In this document: one piece after another, positions 51,484 to 60,509 of the stretch
Layout: every line of letters begins with the position of its first letter
Numbering within the stretch: the stretch's first letter is position 1
Assembly: GCF_003323715.1 (NCBI RefSeq)
Contig: NZ_QOIN01000049.1
Coordinates: 1-64,000 of the forward strand
Direction: 5' to 3'
DNA from: Streptomyces diacarni
Lineage (GTDB): Bacteria > Actinomycetota > Actinomycetes > Streptomycetales > Streptomycetaceae
DNA length: 64,000 nucleotides
Made by a program: the position numbers and the translations under genes
The notes under the pieces: model-generated
Told to the model about the DNA's origin: nothing
Databases searched by the model: none
What the model saw: the letters and a program-made list of their open reading frames with translations, nothing else

Positions 51484-52262
51484 GTGTCGTCCCGCAGGAC
51501 GTAGCCGACACCGCGCACCGTGTGCACCAGCCGGGGCTCGCCGCCCGCCTCGGTCTTGCGCCGCAGGTACATCACGTACACGTCGAGCGAGTTGGAGGAC
51601 GGCTCGAAGTCGAAGCCCCAGACGGCCTTGAGGATCTGTTCGCGGGTGAGGACCTGGCGCGGGTGGGCCAGGAACATCTCCAGCAGCGTGTACTCGGTGC
51701 GGGTCAGCTCGACGGGCCGCCCGCCGCGTGTCACCTCGCGGGTGCGCAGGTCCATGCGCAGGTCGGCGAAGGAGAGCGTCTCCGGCTCCTGCGTGGCGTC
51801 GGCGTGCGCCTGCTCGCGCGCGTAGGAGCTGCGGCGCAGCAGCGCGCGGACGCGGGCGAGGAGTTCGTCGAGCTCGAAGGGTTTGACGAGGTAGTCGTCG
51901 GCGCCCGCGTCCAGCCCCGAGACGCGGTCGCCGACGGTGTCGCGGGCGGTCAGCATGAGGATCGGCACGCGCTGCCCGGTGGCGCGCAGCCGGCGCGCCG
52001 CGGTCAGCCCGTCCATCCGCGGCATCAGGACGTCGAGCACGACGAGGTCGGGGCGGTGCGCGGCCACCTGGTCGAGCGCCTCGGCGCCGTCGGAGGCCAG
52101 CACGGTCGTGTACCCCTCGAAGCTCAGGCTGCGGCGCAGCGCGTCCCGGACGGCGGGCTCGTCGTCGACGACGAGGACGGTCGGCTCCTCGGCCGCCGGG
52201 GCGGGGCCCGAGGCCGGGGCCGGGGACGCGGCGGGTGGGGTGGAGGGGGTGTCGGAGGGCAT
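51480..52262 (-). CDS. OmpR-family response regulator
   Basis: A 260-residue regulator from ATG 52262. A 26-residue Pro/Ala-rich start precedes the receiver domain (TVLVVDDEPAVRDALRRSLS, phospho-acceptor in LVVLDVLMPRMDG, Lys in YLVKPFELDE). The C-terminal winged helix has ELTRTEYTLLEMFLAHPRQV and SLDVYVMYLRRKTEAGGE. It is the partner of the kinase whose gene overlaps its end. A trypsin-like protease gene precedes it on the same strand, 167 bp away, and may be a target. Confidence 0.9.
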   Translation of the reverse strand: MPSDTPSTPPAASPAPASGPAPAAEEPTVLVVDDEPAVRDALRRSLSFEGYTTVLASDGAEALDQVAAHRPDLVVLDVLMPRMDGLTAARRLRATGQRVPILMLTARDTVGDRVSGLDAGADDYLVKPFELDELLARVRALLRRSSYAREQAHADATQEPETLSFADLRMDLRTREVTRGGRPVELTRTEYTLLEMFLAHPRQVLTREQILKAVWGFDFEPSSNSLDVYVMYLRRKTEAGGEPRLVHTVRGVGYVLRDDT

Positions 52263-52429
52263 GGCCCCCAGCTTGGCACCGTCCCCCCTCCCCGCACCCG
52301 CCGGAACGCCAGGACCACCCGGAACGTCGGGCGAGGCCGGGGCGCCGGGACTGGCCGGGCCATCGGGAGCGGCCGGAGCCACGGGAGCCACCGAGGGCGT
52401 GCGCGGTGCCCGCCGGGAAACCGGCACCG

Positions 52430-53533
52430 TCACGCGCCGCCCCCGCTGTCCCCGCCGTTCCGCAGAGTGCCCAGGTCCTGCTTCAGGTCGTTGACGGGGA
52501 TCGCGAAGCCGAGGCCGACGCTGCCCGCGCCGGACTGCGACGCCTGCCCCTGGCCCTGGCCCTGTCCCGAGCCTGCCGGAAGGATCGCCGAGTTGATGCC
52601 GACGACCTGCCCGGACATGGTGAACAGGGGGCCTCCTGAGTTGCCCGGGTTGAGGGAGGCGTCGGTCTGGAGGGCCTTGTAGGTCGTCGTCTCGCCCTGG
52701 ACGCCGCCGTTGTACTCGCCGCCGTCGAACTCGAACGGCCACTCGCCGTCGAGCCCGCCGCCACCGCCCTGGCCCGGGAGCTGCCCCTGGTCGCCGTCCG
52801 TCTTGGGGACCTTCACCTCGCGGTTCTTGGCGGAGACGATGCCGCTGGTCACCGTGTTGGACAGGCCCTGGGGCGAGCCGATGGCGACGACCTGGTCGCC
52901 GACGCCGACGTCGTCCGAGTCGCCGAGCGGCGCCGGCTTGAGACCGTCACGCCCGTCCGCCTTGATCAGGGCGAGGTCCTTGTCGGGGTCGGTGCCCACG
53001 ACGTCGGCCTGTGCCGTCTTGCCGTCGCTGAACGTCACCTTGACGCTGTCGGCCCCCGCCACGACGTGGTTGTTGGTGACGATCTGGCCGTCCTCGGTGA
53101 TGATCACGCCGGATCCCGTGGACTGGCCCGAACCGGAGTTCGCCTTGATCTCCACCACGCTGTCCTTCACGCTCCGCACCACGTCGGAGACCGTGCCCTG
53201 GGCCGCGGCGTTGGTGCCGTCGGCGGCGGGCGCGGAGGCGCTCGGCGCACCGCGGCCGCCGAGCAGTTCCTGCATCCCGAAGGCGGTGCCCCCGCCGATC
53301 ACGGCCGCCCCCACGGCCACCGCCGTCAGCAGCGCGGCGGGCCGCCGCATCCGCCGAGGCTTCGCGTGCGGGTGCGCGGCGGGCGGTTCGGCGGGCGGCG
53401 GGGGCACGGCCCCGAAGGTGGCGGTGTCCGCCCACGGCGCGCCCGCGCCCTGCTGCCCCGAGTCCTGCCGCGCCTGCTGCCCCGAACTCTGCTGCCCCGT
53501 ACCCGGCTGGGTGTTCCTCGCGAAGTTCTCCAT
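52430..53533 (-). CDS. Membrane-anchored trypsin-like serine protease
   Basis: About 367 residues from ATG 53533; an ATG at 53566 is also possible and neither has a clear ribosome site. The N-terminus is polar and Gln-rich, followed by one membrane helix (AALLTAVAVGAAVIGGGTAF). The protease domain has catalytic His in IVTNNHVVAG, Asp in DPDKDLALIKAD and Ser in DASLNPGNSGGPLFTMSGQV. It resembles HtrA/DegP-type proteases but has no PDZ domain; the protein ends soon after GLGFAIPVNDL. It is probably an extracytoplasmic quality-control protease linked to the adjacent two-component system. Confidence 0.85.
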   Translation of the reverse strand: MENFARNTQPGTGQQSSGQQARQDSGQQGAGAPWADTATFGAVPPPPAEPPAAHPHAKPRRMRRPAALLTAVAVGAAVIGGGTAFGMQELLGGRGAPSASAPAADGTNAAAQGTVSDVVRSVKDSVVEIKANSGSGQSTGSGVIITEDGQIVTNNHVVAGADSVKVTFSDGKTAQADVVGTDPDKDLALIKADGRDGLKPAPLGDSDDVGVGDQVVAIGSPQGLSNTVTSGIVSAKNREVKVPKTDGDQGQLPGQGGGGGLDGEWPFEFDGGEYNGGVQGETTTYKALQTDASLNPGNSGGPLFTMSGQVVGINSAILPAGSGQGQGQGQASQSGAGSVGLGFAIPVNDLKQDLGTLRNGGDSGGGA

Positions 53534-53711
53534 GGCACGAGCGTCGCCCCGCAACATGAAAGCCATCTGAGGAGCCCCTGAAAAACCCCGAAGTTCTCCC
53601 CGCCGAGCCCCGAAGGGGCGCGGGGAACGGCGCGCCAAGCCACCAACAACCCGCAGACCGCACGCTTCGAACAGGGGCACCCTCTTACCGGAGCAAGAGC
53701 CGCAGGAAGAA

Positions 53712-54755
53712 CTAGCCGCACCCGCAGGAGCGGCGGATCACCAGCCCGGACGGGAACTGCCGCATCCGCCCCTTCCCGCCGGGAACCCCCGCGGCGCGCG
53801 TGCCCGGAATCCGCACCGAGTCGTCCAGCACCAGATCCACCGCGGCGCTCGCCATCGCCTTGCGGTCCGAGCCGACCGTGGTCAGCGGCGGATCCGTCAG
53901 GGCCGCCTCCTTCACGTCGTCGAACCCGGTGACCGCCAGCTGTCCCGGCACGTCGATGTCCAGCTCGCGTGCGGCCCGCAGCACGCCGATGGCCTGGTCG
54001 TCCGTGGCGCAGAACAGCGCGGTGGGACGGTCGGGGCGCCTGAGCAGGTCGAGCGCGAGGCGGTAGGTGTCGTACCGGTTGTAGGGCGCCTGGTAGAGGC
54101 GGCCCTCGACGGACTTGCCCGCCTCCCGCATGGCCCGCTCCCAGCCGACGATGTGGTCGGTGACCGGGTCGCCGTGCTTGGGCGTCTCCTCCACCCCGCC
54201 GAGGCAGGCCACGTGTTCGTGGCCGTGTTCGAGCAGGTGGCGGGTGGCCAGTTGGGCGCCGCCCACGTCGTCGAGGACGACGGCCACGTCGTCGATGGCC
54301 TCGGGCCGCCGGTGCATCAACACGACGCGCGCGTCCCACGCGTCGATCTCCGCCGCGGCGTGCTCGCTGGGGCCGGCGCTGATGAGGATGAGGCCGGAGA
54401 CCCGCATGCCGAGGAAGGCGCGCAGATAGTGGACCTCGCGCTCGTCGAGGTAGTCGGAGTTGCCGACCAGGACCATCTTCCCGCGCTCGGCAGCGGCACG
54501 TTCGACGGCGTGCGACATCTCCGCGAAGAAGGGCTGGCGGGCGTCCGGGACGACCAGCCCTATCAGGTCCGTACGGCGGGACGCCATCGCCTGCGCCACG
54601 CGGTCGGGCCGGTACCCCAGCTCCTTGATCGCGGCGAGCACCCGCTCCCGCGTGGCCGGGGCGACCGGCCGGGGACCGTTGTTGATCACATAGCTGACGA
54701 CGGCCGTCGAGGTTCCCGCCACTCTCGCCACGTCGTCACGCGTCACCTTGGCCAC
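53712..54755 (-). CDS. LacI family transcriptional regulator
   Basis: A 347-residue repressor from GTG 54755. The helix-turn-helix is VTRDDVARVAGTSTAVVSYV and the hinge helix RPDRVAQAMASRRT, followed by the periplasmic-binding-protein-like effector domain (LIGLVVPDARQPFFAEMSHA; DDQAIGVLRAARELDIDVPG). The C-terminus SCGCG is typical of the Streptomyces sugar-responsive group. TAGACT (54763-54768) ends 7 nt before the GTG, so the transcript is predicted leaderless. No sugar genes are adjacent, so it may act elsewhere. Confidence 0.88.
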   Translation of the reverse strand: MAKVTRDDVARVAGTSTAVVSYVINNGPRPVAPATRERVLAAIKELGYRPDRVAQAMASRRTDLIGLVVPDARQPFFAEMSHAVERAAAERGKMVLVGNSDYLDEREVHYLRAFLGMRVSGLILISAGPSEHAAAEIDAWDARVVLMHRRPEAIDDVAVVLDDVGGAQLATRHLLEHGHEHVACLGGVEETPKHGDPVTDHIVGWERAMREAGKSVEGRLYQAPYNRYDTYRLALDLLRRPDRPTALFCATDDQAIGVLRAARELDIDVPGQLAVTGFDDVKEAALTDPPLTTVGSDRKAMASAAVDLVLDDSVRIPGTRAAGVPGGKGRMRQFPSGLVIRRSCGCG

Positions 54756-54796
54756 GCCGCAGAGTCTACGCGGGTCCACCTGTCCGGCCACCGTCC

Positions 54797-54848
54797 TTTT
54801 CCCGCCGCCTGTCCCCGCCCCGCGGGGCGGGGACAGGCGGCGGGAAAA
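54797..54848. terminator. 52-bp perfect palindrome downstream of glnR
   Basis: TTTTCCCGCCGCCTGTCCCC and onward, a fully symmetric 52-bp sequence with flanking TTTT/AAAA. As RNA it gives a GC stem with a U-run on either strand, so it would terminate glnR and any antisense transcript. Confidence 0.85.
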
Positions 54849-54937
54849 CGGCCCGGTGGAAGGGTCCGGGGTAAGGAGCCCGGTGGAGGGAGGCCTGGAG
54901 AAAAGGGCCTCTGGGAAGGGCTCTCAGCGGAAAGGGC

Positions 54938-55726
54938 TCAGGGCTGCTCGCCGCGGCGGGCCGAGGAGGCGGCCTCACGCGTCACGCGCTCCGCCTCGTC
55001 CGCCACGGAGCCGGCCGGCTTCTCCGCCTGCCCGCCCTTGCCCGCCTTGTCGGGCTTGTCCGGGGAGACGAAGCGGTAGCCGACGTTGCGGACGGTCCCG
55101 ATGAGGGCCTCGTGCTCGGGCCCCAGCTTGGCGCGGAGCCGCCGCACGTGCACGTCGACGGTGCGGGTACCGCCGAAGTAGTCGTAGCCCCACACCTCCT
55201 GCAACAGCTGGGCACGGGTGAAGACGCGTCCCGGATGCTGCGCGAGGAACTTCAGCAGCTCGAACTCCTTGAACGTGAGGTCCAGGACCCGCCCCTTGAG
55301 CTTGGCGCTGTAGGTGGCCTCGTCCACCGACAGGTCGCCGTTGCGGATCTCCATCGGGCTGTCGTCCGCGGTGGCCTGCTGCCGGCCCGTGGCCAGCCGC
55401 AGCCTGGCCTCCACCTCGGCGGGCCCCGCCGATTCCAGCAGGACGTCGTCGACGCCCCACTCGGCCGTGACGGCGGCGAGCCCGCCCTCCGTCACAATCA
55501 GCAGCAGCGGGCAGCCGGGGCCTGTCGAGCGCAGCAGCTGGCACAGGGACCGCACCTGCGGCAGGTCGCGGCGCCCGTCGACGAGGATCGCGTCGGCGGA
55601 CGGCGCGTCCACCAGCGCGGGCCCCTCGGCGGGCGCGACCCGCACGTTGTGCAGGAGCAGCCCCAGCGCGGGCAGCACCTCACAGGACGGTTGGAGCGCG
55701 TTGGTGAGGAGAAGAAGGGAGCTCAT
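54938..55726 (-). CDS. glnR: Global nitrogen regulator GlnR
   Basis: A 262-residue OmpR-like regulator from ATG 55726, with GAAGAAGGGAG upstream. The receiver-like domain starts MSSLLLLTNALQPSCEVLPA and keeps D50 (AILVDGRRDL), but in GlnR this Asp is structural and is not phosphorylated. The winged helix (about 130-225) includes LDLTFKEFELLKFLAQHPGR and TRTVDVHVRRLRAKLGPEHE. GlnR controls glnA, amtB and other nitrogen genes. No kinase gene is adjacent, as expected for this orphan regulator. The C-terminal tail is charged and variable. Confidence 0.95.
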   Translation of the reverse strand: MSSLLLLTNALQPSCEVLPALGLLLHNVRVAPAEGPALVDAPSADAILVDGRRDLPQVRSLCQLLRSTGPGCPLLLIVTEGGLAAVTAEWGVDDVLLESAGPAEVEARLRLATGRQQATADDSPMEIRNGDLSVDEATYSAKLKGRVLDLTFKEFELLKFLAQHPGRVFTRAQLLQEVWGYDYFGGTRTVDVHVRRLRAKLGPEHEALIGTVRNVGYRFVSPDKPDKAGKGGQAEKPAGSVADEAERVTREAASSARRGEQP

Positions 55727-56133
55727 GCGCGCCCGCCCTCCTCCGGCGAGCCGGCCCTGCGGGGGGAGGGGTGCGGGGGAGAGAAGAGGTGGGGTGGGTC
55801 CCAGCGCGGATGGTGTGCTTTCGAACGGCCTCGGTCCCGGTCTCGGTTCTGCACGGTTCGCTTGCCCATGACGTCGAGTTCCCTCCTGGCGCCCGGTACA
55901 CCGGACGCCACCCGGGCTGCTGTGCCCGGGGGAATGTGTCGGCACTGCTTCGTACGGCACTGCCCGAGGGCTGGACCGCGGCCTGACCACGGCCCCGGCC
56001 CCCAGAAAGCACAAAAGGACCCGGGGGCGACGCTGCCCGAGTCCTGCTTGCCCAGCACAATACCCGCATGAAGGACGGAGCGGCATGTGACATCTCTCGC
56101 CCTCCCCGGCAACACCTCACGGAGAGTAGCCCC

Positions 56134-57189
56134 ATGGGACCGATGTGCACGGAGTTGCGCGCGGCGGACGGCGTCCGGATCGAAGCCGCGTACACCCCGT
56201 ACGCCGCCCCCCGCCCCGGCGAGGACTCCGGGACAGCGGCGCGCCCGGCGGACGGCGAGGCGGGGCCCGGCGCGCTCGTGCTCGCGCACGGCTTCACCGG
56301 CGCCCTCGACAAGCCCGCGCTGCGCCGCGCGGCCACGGCCTTCTCCCGGCACGCCGCGGTGGTCACCTTCTCCTTCCGCGGCCACGGACGCTCCGGCGGA
56401 CACTCGACGGTCGGCGACCGCGAGGTACTGGACCTGGCCGCCGCCGTCGCCTGGGCACGCTCCCTCGGGCACCGCCGGGTGGCCACGATCGGCTTCTCGA
56501 TGGGCGGCTCGGTCGTCCTGCGCCACGGCGCCCTCTACCGGCCCGGCGCCCCCGACGGCTACACACCGTCAACCCCTGATCCCGTGAAGCACAGGGGGCG
56601 CACGGTCGCGCGCGAGAGCGACGGCAGCGGGCGGGGCGACGGCGGAGAGGCGGAGCCCGCCGACGCGCACGCCGACGCGGTGGTCGCCGTGAGCGCCCCC
56701 GCCCGCTGGTACTACCGGGGCACAGCCCCCATGCGGCGGCTCCACTGGGCGATCCAGCACCCGCTCGGCCGCCTCGTCGCCCGCTACGGGCTCCGCACCC
56801 GCGTCCACCACCGCGACTGGAACCCCGTGCCGCTCTCGCCCGTGGCCGCCGCCGAGCTGATCGCGCCCGTCCCCCTGCTCCTCGTCCACGGCGACCAGGA
56901 CCCCTACTTCCCCCTCGACCACCCGCTCTCCCTCGCCGAGGCCGCGGACCCGGAGGCGTGTGAGCTGTGGATCGAGGCGGGGTTCGGACACGCCGAGAAC
57001 TCCGCGGAGCCCGCGCTGCTGCACCGTATCGGCGCCTGGACGGCCACCCGGATACACGCGGCCGCCGCCAGGCCCCATCATGGGAGCCGCGAGAGCGCGG
57101 CAGGCACACGGCGCACCCAGGGCACCGGGAGACCCCCGGAGCCCGGCGCCACCGGCGGCGCGGACCGCACCGAGGGTACGGACGGCTGA
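56134..57189 (+). CDS. Alpha/beta hydrolase
   Basis: A 351-residue hydrolase from ATG 56134, with GGAGAG 7 nt upstream; an ATG at 56068 in frame lacks such a site. The oxyanion motif is LVLAHGFTGALDKPALRRAA, the nucleophile elbow GFSMGGSVVL, the acid PLLLVHGDQDPYFPLDHP and the His EAGFGHAENS. A Gly/Arg-rich insert of about 45 residues sits after the nucleophile, and a disordered tail follows the domain. The substrate is unknown. The adjacent MoaD/ThiS-like gene follows after 12 bp. Confidence 0.8.
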   Translation: MGPMCTELRAADGVRIEAAYTPYAAPRPGEDSGTAARPADGEAGPGALVLAHGFTGALDKPALRRAATAFSRHAAVVTFSFRGHGRSGGHSTVGDREVLDLAAAVAWARSLGHRRVATIGFSMGGSVVLRHGALYRPGAPDGYTPSTPDPVKHRGRTVARESDGSGRGDGGEAEPADAHADAVVAVSAPARWYYRGTAPMRRLHWAIQHPLGRLVARYGLRTRVHHRDWNPVPLSPVAAAELIAPVPLLLVHGDQDPYFPLDHPLSLAEAADPEACELWIEAGFGHAENSAEPALLHRIGAWTATRIHAAAARPHHGSRESAAGTRRTQGTGRPPEPGATGGADRTEGTDG

Positions 57190-57201
57190 GAGGGACCCAC
57201 C

Positions 57202-57468
57202 ATGGCCAGCGGCACGATCCGCTACTGGGCGGCGGCGAAGGCCGCGGCAGGCACGGCTGAGGAGCCGTACGAGGCCGGCACGCTCGCCGACGCGCTGCGG
57301 CGCGCCCGCGAGCTCCACGCGGAGCGGCCCGATTTCGCGCGCGTACTGCTGCGCTGCTCCTTCCTGGTCGACGGCGGCGCCGTGGGCGCCCGCGCCCACG
57401 AGACGGTCGGCCTGAGTGAGGGCGGCACGGTCGAGGTGCTCCCCCCGTTCGCGGGAGGCGCCCGATGA
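57202..57468 (+). CDS. MoaD/ThiS family sulfur-carrier-like protein
   Basis: An 88-residue beta-grasp protein (GTIRYWAAAKAAAGTAEEPY; TVEVLPPFAGGAR). Members carry sulfur as a C-terminal Gly-Gly thiocarboxylate for molybdopterin, thiamine or other syntheses. Here the Gly-Gly is followed by Ala-Arg, so the carrier would need trimming or does not work as a thiocarboxylate. The gene overlaps the next start by 4 bp. A sulfurtransferase gene lies about 3.3 kb downstream on the same strand. Confidence 0.8.
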   Translation: MASGTIRYWAAAKAAAGTAEEPYEAGTLADALRRARELHAERPDFARVLLRCSFLVDGGAVGARAHETVGLSEGGTVEVLPPFAGGAR

Positions 57469-59351
57469 GCGAGGACCGGACCCCGTACGGCGAGCCGCCC
57501 GACGCACCGGCGCCCCACCCCGAGGCCGCCCAGCCGCTGCCACCGCAACAGCAGTACGCGTACCCGGAGCAGCCGCAGCCCCAACAGCCGCAGCAGCCGT
57601 GGCAGGGCGCCTGGCACCAGCAGCCCGGACAGCAGCAGCCTGAGCAGGGGCGGCACGCTCAGCAGTACGACCCGTACCCGCAGGACGACCCGTACCCGCA
57701 GTACGGCCCGTCCCGGCAGTACGACCCGTCATACGGCCCTCAGCAGCACCAGCAGCGGTACGAGCAGCACGAGCAGCACTGGCAACAGGGCCGGGCCGAA
57801 CAGCCGTGGCAGTCGGAGCAGCCGTGGCAGCAGCCGATGCCGCCGCAGGACACGTATCCGGCGTACGGCGGTGATCCGCGCGCCCACGGCGCCTGGGGCT
57901 CCCCTTACGGGACCCCGCAGGCCTGGGCGCAGCAGTCGTTCGAGCCGACGTACGAGGTGACCCGGATCACCGAGCCCGAGCCGCTCCCCGACGAGACGCC
58001 ACCGCCCGCGCAGCCGCTGCCCCGCGGCGCGGACGCCACCTTCCAGCTGCCCCGCATCGTCGACGGGCCGGACTCCCGGCCTCCCGCGCCCGACGGCTCG
58101 CCTCCGCAGGCACCGGGCCAGGCCGTGGCGCGCCGCCAGGCCGGGCCCGCGGCCGCCTCGGCCGGCGCCCCCGGCCCCCTCCCGGACGCGAATCCGCCCG
58201 CGCCTGGGGCCCAGGACCCGACGGGGCAGGGCGCGCACCAGCCGCTTCCCGATCCGTACGCGGGCCGACAGTCCGCCCCCGCTCTCTCCGCCACCGGCGC
58301 CGCGGGACCTCTTCCACCGGAGCACCACGACCCGTCACAGCCGATGCCCCCACCGCAGCCCGCCGCAGCGCAGCCCCAGCCGTACGCGCAGCCCCAGCCA
58401 CAGCCGCACGCCCAACAGCAGCCCTACGCCCAGCCGCAACCGCAGCCGTTCGGCCGGCCGCCGCACGGGCAGCCGGGGTGGCCTCCCCCGCAGGCGGAGC
58501 AGGACCGCACCGGGCAGGCGCGGTCCGCCGAGGCCGCCGCAGGCGCCGCGGACCCGGCGCGGGGCCCGCGCGGGGCGCGGCCGCGTACCGGGTCGCCGAT
58601 CATCGCGCCGGGCTTCCGTCCCGCGGCGGTCACCACGGTGCTGGCGGCGCTGCTGGCGGCCGCGGCACCGCTGGGGCACGGTGCGCTGGCCGGCGCCGTG
58701 GTGCTGCTCCAGGCGGTGACGGCCGCGGGCTGGTACCGGCTCAACGGAATGTGGCCCGCCCGGCAGGGCATCGCGCTCGCGTTCGTGGCGGGGCTGACCG
58801 CCGACGTCGGGCTGCTGGTCACCGACGGTCTGGGACGCCACCCGGACGGCGGCTCGGGGAACGCGCCCGCGGTGCTGCTCGCGGCCGCCGGGGTGTGGTG
58901 TCTGCTCTCCCTCGTGCTGCAGTTGCGCAACAACTCCAGCCCGGACGAACGTCTGTACGCGGTCACCATGGGGTTCGCCGCGACAGGGCTGACGGTGCTG
59001 GCCGCCGGGTTGATCCCCACAGAGCCGGAGGCGGTCACGGTGGGCGCCGCCGCCGTCGCGGGAGCCGCGCTGCTGCGCGCCGTACCGCTGCCGTGGCCCG
59101 CCTCCGTCCTCCTCGCGTCGGCCGCCGCCGCAGGTGTGGCGGCGGCACTTTCCACACTGTCCCAGCTGGACGGCGTGGAACCGGTCACAGCCGCGCTGCT
59201 CGGCCTGGGCGCGGGCGTGTGCGCGCTGGTGGGGCTGCGGGTGGCCAGTTACGACTGGCCGTCCCGCTTCGTCCACATGACAGCGGGCGTGGCGCTGCCC
59301 CTCACGCTGGCCACCCCCGCCCTGTACCTGCTGGGCCGCACGCTGCTGTGA
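57465..59351 (+). CDS. Membrane protein with long Gln/Pro-rich N-terminus
   Basis: A 628-residue protein. Residues 1 to about 375 are disordered, rich in Gln, Pro, Tyr and Gly (QQQYAYPEQPQPQQPQQPWQ). The last 245 residues contain about seven hydrophobic helices starting RPAAVTTVLAALLAAAAPLG and ending LPLTLATPALYLLGRTLL. I recognise no transporter or enzyme motif. The start overlaps the MoaD-like gene (ATGA), so the two are co-translated. Such proteins with glutamine-rich tails are common in Streptomyces, and their role is unknown. Confidence 0.75.
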   Translation: MSEDRTPYGEPPDAPAPHPEAAQPLPPQQQYAYPEQPQPQQPQQPWQGAWHQQPGQQQPEQGRHAQQYDPYPQDDPYPQYGPSRQYDPSYGPQQHQQRYEQHEQHWQQGRAEQPWQSEQPWQQPMPPQDTYPAYGGDPRAHGAWGSPYGTPQAWAQQSFEPTYEVTRITEPEPLPDETPPPAQPLPRGADATFQLPRIVDGPDSRPPAPDGSPPQAPGQAVARRQAGPAAASAGAPGPLPDANPPAPGAQDPTGQGAHQPLPDPYAGRQSAPALSATGAAGPLPPEHHDPSQPMPPPQPAAAQPQPYAQPQPQPHAQQQPYAQPQPQPFGRPPHGQPGWPPPQAEQDRTGQARSAEAAAGAADPARGPRGARPRTGSPIIAPGFRPAAVTTVLAALLAAAAPLGHGALAGAVVLLQAVTAAGWYRLNGMWPARQGIALAFVAGLTADVGLLVTDGLGRHPDGGSGNAPAVLLAAAGVWCLLSLVLQLRNNSSPDERLYAVTMGFAATGLTVLAAGLIPTEPEAVTVGAAAVAGAALLRAVPLPWPASVLLASAAAAGVAAALSTLSQLDGVEPVTAALLGLGAGVCALVGLRVASYDWPSRFVHMTAGVALPLTLATPALYLLGRTLL

Positions 59352-59469
59352 GCCGGGCCCCGCAGCGCCGGTCACACCCCGGAACCTCCCGTTCACCACT
59401 CCGCGGACAGCGGGGGCGGCGGGTTACGCTCGCGCGTAGCCAGCCGACTCATGGGGGATACGGAACGCA

Positions 59470-60186
59470 ATGCGCGCACTACGCATAGGGCTTGTGATCC
59501 TGGTGGTACTCGCCGGGCTCTTCGTGGCCGCCGACCGGATCGCGGTCAACCTCGCCGAGGACGAGGTGGCCAAGAAACTCAAGGGCGAGCTGGGCTCCGC
59601 CTCCTCCGGCGACCCCGAGGTCTCCATCGAGGGGTTCCCCTTCCTCACCCAGGTCGCCGCCAAGGAACTGGACAAGGTGACGGCCCAGGTGAAGGGCGTC
59701 ACCGCGAAGGCGGGCGGGCGCGAGGTGCGGCTGAGCGAGGTCTCCATGGAGGCCACCGACGTCGCGTTGTCCGACAACTTCAGCTCGGCCGTCGCCGACC
59801 ACGCCACCGGCACCGTCCACCTCTCCTACAAGGACCTGTCCAACGCGGCGGACGAGGGTGTACGCGTCAGCTACGGCGGCAAGAGCAAGTCCGGCAAGGA
59901 CCAGGTCAAGGTCAGCGCGAGTGTGACCGTTCCGCTGATCGGCAAGACCATCGAGCGCAGCGTCTACAGCACCGTCAGTGTGACCGGCGGCAAGACGGTG
60001 CGGTTGCACGCGGACGAGGTGCCGGGCTCCAAGATCCCCGGTATCGAGAAGACGATCCGCGAGAAGATCGACTTCGACCGGACGATAGACAAGCTCCCCG
60101 AGGGGCTGAAGCTCGAGAAGGTCGACGCCGACAAGGACGGGGTGAACCTCTCCATGGAGGGCACCGGCGTACACCTGGCCGGCTGA
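59470..60186 (+). CDS. LmeA-like phospholipid-binding protein (DUF2993)
   Basis: A 238-residue protein. One N-terminal membrane segment or signal (RALRIGLVILVVLAGLFVAA) precedes a DUF2993 domain: EVSIEGFPFLTQVAAKELDK is the hallmark, with KGVTAKAGGREVRLSEVSME following. LmeA in mycobacteria binds phospholipids and affects lipomannan elongation in the periplasm. Here the glycan role is only inferred. A gap of about 240 bp follows with GC-rich short repeats (GCACGGCACC) and no gene. Confidence 0.82.
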   Translation: MRALRIGLVILVVLAGLFVAADRIAVNLAEDEVAKKLKGELGSASSGDPEVSIEGFPFLTQVAAKELDKVTAQVKGVTAKAGGREVRLSEVSMEATDVALSDNFSSAVADHATGTVHLSYKDLSNAADEGVRVSYGGKSKSGKDQVKVSASVTVPLIGKTIERSVYSTVSVTGGKTVRLHADEVPGSKIPGIEKTIREKIDFDRTIDKLPEGLKLEKVDADKDGVNLSMEGTGVHLAG

Positions 60187-60413
60187 CCGGCCGGCCACCC
60201 GCGCAGGCACGGTCCCGCACGGGAGCGCACGGCACCGCACGGCACCGCAGGTCCCGGAATGCGAGACACGCGGGTCCGCACAGTAGATGTTTCCGGCCAC
60301 CGCACGGCCTCCGCACGGCCGCGCGGCGCCCTGCGGAACACCCGGCGTCCCGTATCGCGGACACAACCGTCTCAGAGTACGGATCAGCGGTGACACGGGC
60401 CCTCCGTCGTCCT

Positions 60414-60419
60414 TACGAT
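60414..60419 (+). promoter_or_regulatory. -10 element of the leader-peptide transcript
   Basis: TACGAT ends 6 nt before ATG 60426, giving a leaderless start for the small cysteine-containing peptide. Confidence 0.55.
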
Positions 60420-60425
60420 CGAGCC

Positions 60426-60509
60426 ATGAAGCGACAGGCGGACCTCACGAAGCGCCGGGCAGTGGACCTGTGCCGCATCGCCGCCATGCTCTGTCGCGGC
60501 TCCCGCTGA
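60426..60509 (+). CDS. Cysteine-containing leader peptide upstream of the sulfurtransferase gene
   Basis: A 27-residue peptide (MKRQADLTKRRAVDLCRIAA, then MLCRGSR) with two Cys, ahead of the sulfurtransferase gene by 290 bp. Short leaderless reading frames of this type, with the DLCRxAAMLCR core, are recognised in actinobacteria as putative leader peptides of sulfur genes. In mycobacteria, leaderless Cys-coding leader ORFs act as attenuators that respond to cysteine supply. The 289 bp that follow contain no other gene and could fold into the attenuator. Confidence 0.75.
   Translation: MKRQADLTKRRAVDLCRIAAMLCRGSR

Noticed and set aside
49024..51504. 826-codon + strand frame across mshD and the kinase gene
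   Set aside because: Antisense shadow of two recognisable genes; repetitive GA/CA runs come from the kinase repeats.
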